Shown here in pieces: positions 6,612 to 11,802 of a stretch of DNA of 11,802 nucleotides; the stretch's first letter is position 1, and every line of letters begins with the position of its first letter. The stretch covers positions 1-11,802 of the forward strand of contig JAZLIS010000098.1 of the NCBI GenBank assembly GCA_045617505.1. Direction: 5' to 3'. Made by a program: the position numbers and the translations under genes. The notes below the pieces were generated by a model that was not told the origin of the DNA, made no database searches, and worked only from the letters and a program-made list of their open reading frames with translations. This DNA comes from Cacconaster sp045617505. Lineage in GTDB: Bacteria; Bacteroidota; Bacteroidia; Bacteroidales; UBA932.

Positions 6612-9266
6612 TCAGATATGGTGGGTGCCGCTGCCGAATTCAAGGGGCTCGTTTTCCTTGCCGGGGACGATGAAGGTGGCCGTGCAGCCGACGGGAACGG
6701 TGATGTCGGCGCTGAAACGGCCCTCTTCAGACAAAGCCCAGTGGATGCCGGCCTCGCCGTATGGGGTCCGTGTGCTGTACTCCGCCCAGATAACATCCCC
6801 GCAGGGCATCGGGCGGAAGATTATGTGTCTGTACCCCGGGGCTTTTTCGTCGATCTCCATACCGGCAAGCTTGCGGTAGAACCAGGTGAGCGCGCCCCCG
6901 AACATCGGGTGATTGCGGGAGTTCTCACCGTTCCAGGCCTCCCAGGTGGTGTAGGCTCCCTGCTCGAGCCACCATCCGAAACTGGGGAAGTCCCGCTTGT
7001 TCATCGCCTCGAATGCCAGGTCGTTCATCCCGTTTTCGGCGAGAGTCTCGAAGAACAGCTGCGTGCCGATGATTCCGGTGTTGAGGTGGCCGTCATATCT
7101 TGCGATTTCCTCCCGGAGAGTCTGCAGAACGGCCCCTTTCCGCTCCTCGGGCACTCCCAGATTGAGAGCGAGGATATTGGAACCGTAATCCCCGTAGGTT
7201 TTCTTCACAGCGTCATAGAACACTCTGTTGAAGGCATCCGCAACCTCTTTCGCCTGAGAGCGGTACAAGGCCGCATCCTCCGTTTTGCCGAGAACTTCAG
7301 CAGTCTTTGCCATATAATCCGTACATTTCCAGAGCAGGAACGTGTGTACCAGTCCGTCATCCGGAAGTTCGTATGGCGGCAGCCAGTCACCCAGATTGAA
7401 AAAATATATCGGGTCTTTCGGGTTGTGCATTTTCTGATGCATCGTTCCGTTCTTCAGCATCCAGCTGCGCATATTTCGAATATGCTCGGTCATCGCGTGA
7501 TAATGCTCTTCCAGAATATCCTTGTCGCTGTAGTGGAGATAGAATTCCCAGGGAATGACGTTCATCGCGGCACCCCATCCCACACCGCCTCCGCATCCGG
7601 GATGCCAGGGAGCTCCGTTGGTTACGTAACCGGTCTCAACATCCTGACAATCTGAGATATCTCTCATCCATTTGGTGTAGAATGCTGCGGCGTCGAAATT
7701 GTGCATCACCGTCACACAGGCGACCTCCCCGTCTCCGGTGTAAGGGCCTTTCTCCCTGTGAGGGCAGTCTGTCGGAACGCCGAGGTGCATATTGTCGGTC
7801 TGGCTTCTCCACCAGATGCGGTTGATGCGGTTGAAAAGTTCGTTCGAACAGGCGAAGCGGCCTGTCGTCTCAAGGTCGGCATATACCGCCTCCGCCGTGA
7901 TGTCGCCCGGTGCCGGATTGCCTGAATTGCTTGAAATCCTGACCTTGTCGAAGCAGAACCAGGTGAATCTCGCGGCGTATGACTCGTCCCCTTTCCCGTT
8001 GAGTACATATATGTTCTCCCCGTTGCCCGGAGATTCGCAGAGATACTCTATTCTGATGGAGTCGCCGGCGTTTCCGTTCAGATTGGCAAGACGCACCCAT
8101 CCAGTAAGATAATCTCCGAAGTCCAGTTCGAGCGAGCCGTCTTCCGATACGCTGACTGTTTTGGGGATGACTTTCTCCATTATGCGGTCAGAGGTATAGT
8201 GGTGCGCGCACAGTCTCCCGTCCGGAGCCTTTTTCGGTGCGGCGGGAAGCCAGCCTTTGTCAAGGGCCGTTCCCGGACTGCACCATCCGTCCACTTCGAG
8301 ACGGGCGTCGTAAGTTTCGCCGTCATACATTCCATTGGCCGTTATGGGACCTTTGTGGGCAAGCCAGGTCGTGTCGCTCGTCACCACTTCGGAGGAGCCG
8401 TCTTCGTATTGTATGAATATCTGCCCGAAAAATCTGGGAGTGCCGTAGGAATGTACCCAGCCGCTGTTCGTGTCGAAAAATCCGCATCCCAGAATGGCTC
8501 CGAAGACGTTTTCACCCTGGCGGAGCCGTTCCGTCACGTCATAGCCGTAATATTGCACCCTGTATCCCCGGAATTTGCTTCCGTCAAGTCCGAGCATATG
8601 GTTTTCCAGCCCTTCCCGGTATGTATATGAAGTTTCGTTGGGGGTCAGTTCGGCATCGGATACCCTTTCCCCGTTGACATAGAACTGGAAGAATCCCAGG
8701 CCTGTCACATACGCCTTGGCCGAAGCGACGGGTTTTTCCAGTGTCACTGATTTGCGCAGCAGGGGGGCGGGGGAGTGCGGTGCGCCTTCAATCCGGTCAC
8801 GTCCTTTCTCGCCCTGCCAGGGGGCGCCTATCCACTCCGCTTTCCAGAGATTTGCATCAAGTATGCCCGTTCCCCAAAAGGCGGGCTCGCTCCAGAGGGA
8901 GCGCCGGCCGCGGGAGTCCCACGTGCAGACCTGCCACCAGCACTCCTGCATCGACTCCAGAGTCTTTCCGGCATATCTGACCAGGGTCGACTGATCGGAA
9001 ACAATTTTGCCACTGTCCCACAGGTCAGCCTTGAAAAGGCCCTTCCTTGTCGAGGCCACCCTTATCCTGTAGGCGGTCTGGAATTCACCGTTTTGTGACG
9101 AGAGGTTTATCCAGCTGAGCCTCGGCCTCTCTTCGTCAATGGAGAAAGGGTTTGAGACGTACTCGCAGGTGAGCCCGTCCGGTTTGATTCCTGGCCTGAC
9201 TAGGTGAAAGATAAGGCAGGTTGCAGCGATAAGAACCGCCCAGAACAAAGCTCGTCTTGCCTTCAT
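6612..9266 (-). CDS. Alpha-L-rhamnosidase, GH78 family, exported
   Basis: This 884-residue inverting glycosidase would release terminal alpha-L-rhamnose from plant or microbial glycans. After an N-terminal hydrophobic segment (residues 6-24) come an Ig-like domain (about 30-140), beta-sandwich domains (about 145-460), the (alpha/alpha)6 catalytic barrel (about 470-790) and a C-terminal beta domain. The barrel carries TDCPHREKGPYTGDGE at 499-514, matching the conserved acidic GH78 block that includes the general acid. TTWEAWNGE has Glu776 in the place of the catalytic base. The start was chosen at 9266, not further upstream: it gives a signal-like N-terminus (MKARRALFWAVLIAATC) and makes an ATGA overlap with the stop of the upstream esterase-like gene, implying translational coupling. 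Whether the segment is cleaved, a membrane anchor, or an atypical lipobox around Cys17 is unclear. Family assignment is secure; the substrate linkage is unknown. Confidence 0.93.
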   Translation of the reverse strand: MKARRALFWAVLIAATCLIFHLVRPGIKPDGLTCEYVSNPFSIDEERPRLSWINLSSQNGEFQTAYRIRVASTRKGLFKADLWDSGKIVSDQSTLVRYAGKTLESMQECWWQVCTWDSRGRRSLWSEPAFWGTGILDANLWKAEWIGAPWQGEKGRDRIEGAPHSPAPLLRKSVTLEKPVASAKAYVTGLGFFQFYVNGERVSDAELTPNETSYTYREGLENHMLGLDGSKFRGYRVQYYGYDVTERLRQGENVFGAILGCGFFDTNSGWVHSYGTPRFFGQIFIQYEDGSSEVVTSDTTWLAHKGPITANGMYDGETYDARLEVDGWCSPGTALDKGWLPAAPKKAPDGRLCAHHYTSDRIMEKVIPKTVSVSEDGSLELDFGDYLTGWVRLANLNGNAGDSIRIEYLCESPGNGENIYVLNGKGDESYAARFTWFCFDKVRISSNSGNPAPGDITAEAVYADLETTGRFACSNELFNRINRIWWRSQTDNMHLGVPTDCPHREKGPYTGDGEVACVTVMHNFDAAAFYTKWMRDISDCQDVETGYVTNGAPWHPGCGGGVGWGAAMNVIPWEFYLHYSDKDILEEHYHAMTEHIRNMRSWMLKNGTMHQKMHNPKDPIYFFNLGDWLPPYELPDDGLVHTFLLWKCTDYMAKTAEVLGKTEDAALYRSQAKEVADAFNRVFYDAVKKTYGDYGSNILALNLGVPEERKGAVLQTLREEIARYDGHLNTGIIGTQLFFETLAENGMNDLAFEAMNKRDFPSFGWWLEQGAYTTWEAWNGENSRNHPMFGGALTWFYRKLAGMEIDEKAPGYRHIIFRPMPCGDVIWAEYSTRTPYGEAGIHWALSEEGRFSADITVPVGCTATFIVPGKENEPLEFGSGTHHI

Positions 9267-11257
9267 CGCTTTCTCAGAGGCCAGGAGTCTGTGCGGAACG
9301 GGACTGCGGGCAGACCTGCCCCGTTGTAGAGGTTGCATACCGGGTTGTTGGCCCAGGCATAGCGCACAGCTATGGGGCATACGACCTCACTGCTGCTCAC
9401 GATGACGCTGTCCCCATCGATGACCGCCTCAGCCTTGTGGAATATGTGGTCGGGGCCTGCTATGTAGAATCCCTCTACCTTGCTTATCTTGAATTCGGGA
9501 CGGAATTCCTTGTAGATATAGTCCGCCGTCTTCAGCCCTCCGTCGCAGTGGCTGAACCTGACACGGATGCTGTTCCCTTCTATGGTGTAATCCTCGAATG
9601 TCGGTCCGCTGTAGATGACGTGCTTGCCGTATTCCTTTGCAAGAGCGTTGAGTGCCAGACGTTTGCCGACATCATATTTGTTTTTGGGGTGAATGTCATC
9701 AGCCTCACCGACGTCAATCAGCACGGCCAGGCCGGAGCCGGCCACGTTTGCCGCAGTCTGGCTCTGGGCCTCCCTGAGAAGCGCCCAATCGCTTTCTTCC
9801 GCACCTGTCTGGACTTTCAGATAGTTCGCCAGTTGGGTGATGTAGAAGGGGAAATCGTATCCCCATTTTGACCTCCAGTCATATATGAGCAGGGGCATCA
9901 GCGTGTTGTACTCCTCCGCCTGATCCACGTTGGAGCATCCCTGATACCAGATTGCACCTTTGATGGCATAGCCGACAAGAGGGCTTATCATCGCATTGTA
10001 CATCAGGCAGGGAGTGGTGAAGTAACTTAACCTTGACTGGGGCATTGCCGGAACCATGTCGTCGGTTATGTCAAGCCTGAGTTTCCACCTGCCGTCCAGC
10101 TTTATGGTGTTGTCCCTGTCCGGACCTATCGAGATGAGGCCCTTGTCGCAATATATGCCGCCCTCCCCTTCGATGTCGAAGATACGGATGGCAATCACGG
10201 CTTTCCCCGCCTTGACCAGTTTGGCGGGAACTGTATAGACACGCTTGGTGGTGTAGCCTTCCTCGTGGCCCACGCAGACCCCGTTGAAGTAGGTGTAGTC
10301 ATAGTCATCAATGGCGTTGAGGTTGAGAGTCAGTTTCTTCCCCTCCCATTCCTTTGGGATGTCGATGGTCTTCCTCAACCAGAAGATTCCGTTGAAGTCG
10401 AATCCCTGCTCCTCGATAGTTCCTGGAACGTTGATTTCGGCCCAGGAACTTTCGTCCAGTTTCTTTGCAGCCCACAGCGCTTTGCCGTCATTCATCGATG
10501 CACAGTGGCCGGAGAGGGCTTTGTCCCATTTTTCCATCTTCTCTTCAAATGATTCCTCATCGAACTCGTCATCGGGGCTGAGCATTTCCGAAGCAGTCGC
10601 AGGGGCCAGATTTACGCTTTCCCTGCTTATCCAGGGCTCTATTCTTGAGCCTCCCCAGCAACTTTCGATAAGGCCTACGGGGATGTCGAGATTCCTGCTG
10701 AGTTCGCGCCCGAAGTAGAATGCCGTTGCGGAGAATTTCTCAAGGTCGTTGCCTTCACAGGTTCTCCATCCGTCACCGACGAGGGTGGGGTTTTCGGCTT
10801 CATCCCTGCTCTGGGCATTCGCTATGTGCAGTATCCTGATGTTGCTGTTACCTGAGACCTCCTTCATATCCACGGCCGCGCCTATGATGCCGTCACTCAT
10901 ACTCAGTTCCATATTGGACTGCCCGCCGCAGAGCCAGACTTCACCTATCATCACGTTCTCAAGGACGATTTTGTCCTTTTTGCCGTCAGTGACGGTGATG
11001 GAGTAGGGGCCTCCGTATGAGGGTGTCTCTATCTTCACGCTCCATTTCCCGTTGTTGTCGGCCTGGGCGGTGTATCTCAGCTTGTCCCAGGAGGGTGATA
11101 TCGTCACAAGTTTGCCGGCGTCCGCCGTACCCCATATTTTTGTGCTGCTTTTTTGCTGCAGCACCATATTGTCGGAAAAGATGGGGGAGAGTTTTATTTC
11201 CGCTCCGGTCTTGAAGGTGAATGAAATGAGAATCAGTAGGGATAACAGTTTTTTCAT
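9263..11257 (-). CDS. Sialate O-acetylesterase-like SGNH carbohydrate esterase, exported
   Basis: This 664-residue protein resembles the SASA (sialate O-acetylesterase) family, which removes O-acetyl groups from sugars. A signal peptide is clear (MKKLLSLLILISFTFKTGA, probable cut after residue 19). The nucleophile block GGQSNM puts the catalytic Ser at 114; GGSRIEPW follows near 218; WYQGCSN near 436-443 corresponds to the QGESN block, with Cys441 where Glu is more usual; and DIHP at 521-524 gives the Asp/His pair. A beta-sandwich domain of the glycoside-hydrolase-2 sugar-binding type is inserted at about 265-400, as is common in Bacteroidetes members. An in-frame Met lies 18 codons upstream, but the polar extension would mask the signal peptide, so 11257 is preferred. 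The real substrate is more likely an acetylated plant polysaccharide than sialic acid, judging from the coupled rhamnosidase; that is inference. Confidence 0.9.
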   Translation of the reverse strand: MKKLLSLLILISFTFKTGAEIKLSPIFSDNMVLQQKSSTKIWGTADAGKLVTISPSWDKLRYTAQADNNGKWSVKIETPSYGGPYSITVTDGKKDKIVLENVMIGEVWLCGGQSNMELSMSDGIIGAAVDMKEVSGNSNIRILHIANAQSRDEAENPTLVGDGWRTCEGNDLEKFSATAFYFGRELSRNLDIPVGLIESCWGGSRIEPWISRESVNLAPATASEMLSPDDEFDEESFEEKMEKWDKALSGHCASMNDGKALWAAKKLDESSWAEINVPGTIEEQGFDFNGIFWLRKTIDIPKEWEGKKLTLNLNAIDDYDYTYFNGVCVGHEEGYTTKRVYTVPAKLVKAGKAVIAIRIFDIEGEGGIYCDKGLISIGPDRDNTIKLDGRWKLRLDITDDMVPAMPQSRLSYFTTPCLMYNAMISPLVGYAIKGAIWYQGCSNVDQAEEYNTLMPLLIYDWRSKWGYDFPFYITQLANYLKVQTGAEESDWALLREAQSQTAANVAGSGLAVLIDVGEADDIHPKNKYDVGKRLALNALAKEYGKHVIYSGPTFEDYTIEGNSIRVRFSHCDGGLKTADYIYKEFRPEFKISKVEGFYIAGPDHIFHKAEAVIDGDSVIVSSSEVVCPIAVRYAWANNPVCNLYNGAGLPAVPFRTDSWPLRKR

Positions 11258-11338
11258 ATCGGTAGACTTGTTTTCAAAGGTTTGAGAATCCGGTTCTGAC
11301 CGTTTCAGCACGCGAATTTACAAAAAAAACACTTTTTA

Positions 11339-11370
11339 TTTCGTGAATTGAAAATTTATTGTTTCCTTTG
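11339..11370 (+). promoter_or_regulatory. Candidate Bacteroidetes-type promoter of tRNA-Pro
   Basis: A TTCCTTTG box at 11363-11370 matches the Bacteroidetes -7 consensus TAnnTTTG in all but one fixed position. TTTC at 11339-11342, 20 bp upstream, is a one-mismatch match to the -33 TTTG. Transcription would start just before the tRNA at 11381. The rest of the 11258-11380 divergent region is AT-rich. I could not find a convincing minus-strand promoter there for the esterase-rhamnosidase operon, although one must lie here or inside the tRNA region. Confidence 0.4.
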
Positions 11371-11380
11371 CAGTCCGATT

Positions 11381-11454
11381 CGGGATGTGGCGCAGTTGGT
11401 TAGCGCACCACGTTAGGGACGTGGGGGTCGTCTGTTCGAGTCAGATCATCCCGA
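11381..11454 (+). tRNA. tRNA-Pro (anticodon AGG)
   Basis: A complete 74-nt cloverleaf folds by hand. The acceptor stem is CGGGATG/CATCCCG with discriminator A. The D stem is GCGC/GCGC, the anticodon stem is CCACG/CGTGG with loop TTAGGGA, and the T stem is GTCTG/CAGAT with loop TTCGAGT. The CGGGATG start and GGCGCAG D arm are typical of bacterial proline tRNAs. The anticodon at loop positions 34-36 is AGG, complementary to the proline codon CCU. CCA is not encoded: the next bases are CTG. The A at position 34 is unusual for bacterial tRNA-Pro. It lies divergently from the esterase-rhamnosidase operon. Confidence 0.96.
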
Positions 11455-11458
11455 CTGG

Positions 11459-11491
11459 CGGGCAATCAGGAGAACTGGTTGCCCGTTTTTT
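11459..11491 (+). terminator. Intrinsic terminator after tRNA-Pro
   Basis: CGGGCAATCAG pairs with CTGGTTGCCCG (11 bp, one U-G pair) around a GAGAA loop. Six T residues follow immediately at 11486-11491. It begins 5 nt after the tRNA and should end that transcript. Confidence 0.9.
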
Positions 11492-11571
11492 CCATCTATC
11501 AAGTGAATGAAATAATCAGCGCATTTTTTGCTCTTCTTGCAAGAAATACGCCGTTCGCAGCATACTTAAAT

Positions 11572-11607
11572 ATGGCTATCCCCACTTTTTTGTAGGGGGA
11601 TAGCCAT
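11572..11607 (+). repeat. Palindromic repeat element, copy 1
   Basis: ATGGCTATCCCC at 11572-11583 is an exact inverted repeat of GGGGATAGCCAT at 11596-11607, giving a 12-bp stem with a T6-containing loop. No T-run follows the stem, so it is not a simple intrinsic terminator. The same arm sequence recurs in copy 2 at 11655-11693. Confidence 0.85.
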
Positions 11608-11654
11608 TACTCAAAAAGCCAAGTGATTAATAATCAGGAGGTAGCGTTTTATAG

Positions 11655-11693
11655 CGATGGCCATCCCCGGCGAAAAATCAGGGATAGCCATCG
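11655..11693 (-). repeat. Palindromic repeat element, copy 2, opposite orientation
   Basis: CGATGGCCATCCC at 11655-11667 pairs with GGGATAGCCATCG at 11681-11693 with one C/A mismatch. Read on the minus strand it aligns with copy 1 as ATGGCTATCCC, a T5 loop, then a G-rich return arm. The two copies are therefore the same element placed head to head, with a spacer of roughly 50 bp. Confidence 0.82.
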
Positions 11694-11702
11694 AAAGCAC
11701 AG

Positions 11703-11742
11703 AAAAAGGCTGATGCCGGGATACTATAGATTCTCGGGCATC
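11703..11742 (-). terminator. Terminator-like hairpin overlapping the end of the right-edge gene
   Basis: On the minus strand GATGCCCGAGA (11742-11732) pairs with TCCCGGCATC (11721-11712), with one bulged G, one G-U pair and a 10-nt loop. AGCC and then five T residues (11707-11703) follow. The stop codon of the adjoining gene lies in the loop. The four bases between stem and T-run make it less than ideal. Confidence 0.55.
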
Positions 11743-11802
11743 TTTATGTAATATCCGCCGGCTACGGAACGTGGCTTGAATCCTACGTGGTCCGCCTTGT
11801 CC
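11724..11802 (-). CDS. C-terminal fragment of an unidentified protein (5' part outside window)
   Basis: The minus strand is open from the window edge to a TAG at 11724-11726. The last complete residues read DKADHVGFKPRSVAGG, then YYIKMPENL and stop. The composition looks like real protein, and the hairpin with T-run just past the stop fits a gene end. I do not recognise the family from 25 residues. It lies upstream of the esterase-rhamnosidase operon on the same strand, but the tRNA, its terminator and this gene's own terminator separate them, so it is probably a distinct transcript. A carbohydrate-active enzyme is possible from context only. Confidence 0.6.
   Translation of the reverse strand, partial: DKADHVGFKPRSVAGGYYIKMPENL

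Larger units (their letters stand above)
11492..11723. other. Intergenic region between the tRNA terminator and the converging gene at the right edge
   Basis: This stretch carries no supported gene. It holds a 12-bp perfect palindrome, TTCTTGCAAGAA, at 11534-11545, two related imperfect palindromes annotated separately, and the poly-T tract of the minus-strand terminator. Only very short open frames occur, and these fall within the palindromes. Confidence 0.7.

Noticed and set aside
6618..7655. Long plus-strand open frame (345 codons) opposite the rhamnosidase
   Set aside because: It lies antisense to the GH78 catalytic barrel, whose motifs are clear. The translation has no recognisable domain, and long antisense frames are expected in GC-rich coding DNA.
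9267..9380. Upstream extension of the rhamnosidase to a start at 9380
   Set aside because: It would overlap the esterase-like gene by over 100 bp and bury the hydrophobic N-terminal segment. The start at 9266 gives a signal-like N-terminus and an ATGA junction.
11258..11311. Upstream extension of the esterase-like gene to 11311
   Set aside because: The added 18 residues are polar and precede a textbook signal peptide starting at 11257.
11381..11454. tRNA as attachment site of an integrated element
   Set aside because: I found no second copy of the tRNA 3' end in the window and no integrase gene nearby.
11572..11693. CRISPR array
   Set aside because: There are only two elements, in opposite orientation and with imperfect palindromes; there is no regular direct repeat-spacer pattern and no cas gene.
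11657..11713. Small plus-strand ORF of 18 codons with an AGGAGG 15 nt upstream
   Set aside because: It lies inside a palindromic repeat and runs into the converging gene's terminator; the spacing is long and Bacteroidetes rarely rely on Shine-Dalgarno sites.

Overview
The window reads as a chromosomal segment of a gut-type Bacteroidetes, probably Bacteroidales. This is inferred from several signs: a tandem pair of exported glycan-degrading enzymes (SGNH sialate O-acetylesterase-like, then GH78 alpha-L-rhamnosidase), start codons without clear Shine-Dalgarno sites, a tRNA gene without an encoded CCA, and a TTnnTTTG-like box before that tRNA that resembles the Bacteroidetes -7 element. Genus cannot be decided from the sequence alone.

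Layout, all on the minus strand except the tRNA and its terminator. Reading from the right edge in the direction of transcription: (a) 11724-11802, the last 25 complete codons of an unrecognised gene, with a terminator-like hairpin over its stop codon. (b) 11492-11723, an intergenic stretch holding two related imperfect palindromes in opposite orientation, a REP-doublet-like arrangement. (c) 11381-11454, a plus-strand tRNA-Pro whose anticodon reads AGG, with a promoter candidate before it and a strong intrinsic terminator after it. (d) 11257-6612, a two-gene carbohydrate operon: the esterase-like protein and the rhamnosidase overlap by an ATGA stop/start junction, so they are probably translationally coupled. 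(e) 6577-46, a three-gene cassette: an AlbA_2/Schlafen-type ATP-binding protein with a C-terminal winged helix, then type III restriction-modification Mod and Res. Mod and Res are 17 bp apart, and both look intact with their key motifs.

The esterase-like protein and rhamnosidase would act outside the cytoplasm on rhamnose-containing, probably acetylated, plant or microbial glycans; no SusC/SusD pair lies in the window. Mod and Res form an adenine methyltransferase plus translocating endonuclease against foreign DNA. The AlbA_2 gene is co-oriented and immediately upstream, and may be a regulator or accessory defence gene. By eye the cassette is more AT-rich than the rhamnosidase and starts only 34 bp after its stop codon, which suggests separate acquisition.

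The points most worth a second look are the inverted pair of palindromes, the A34 proline tRNA, and the AlbA_2-Mod-Res association. I do not see a clearly new multi-gene system.
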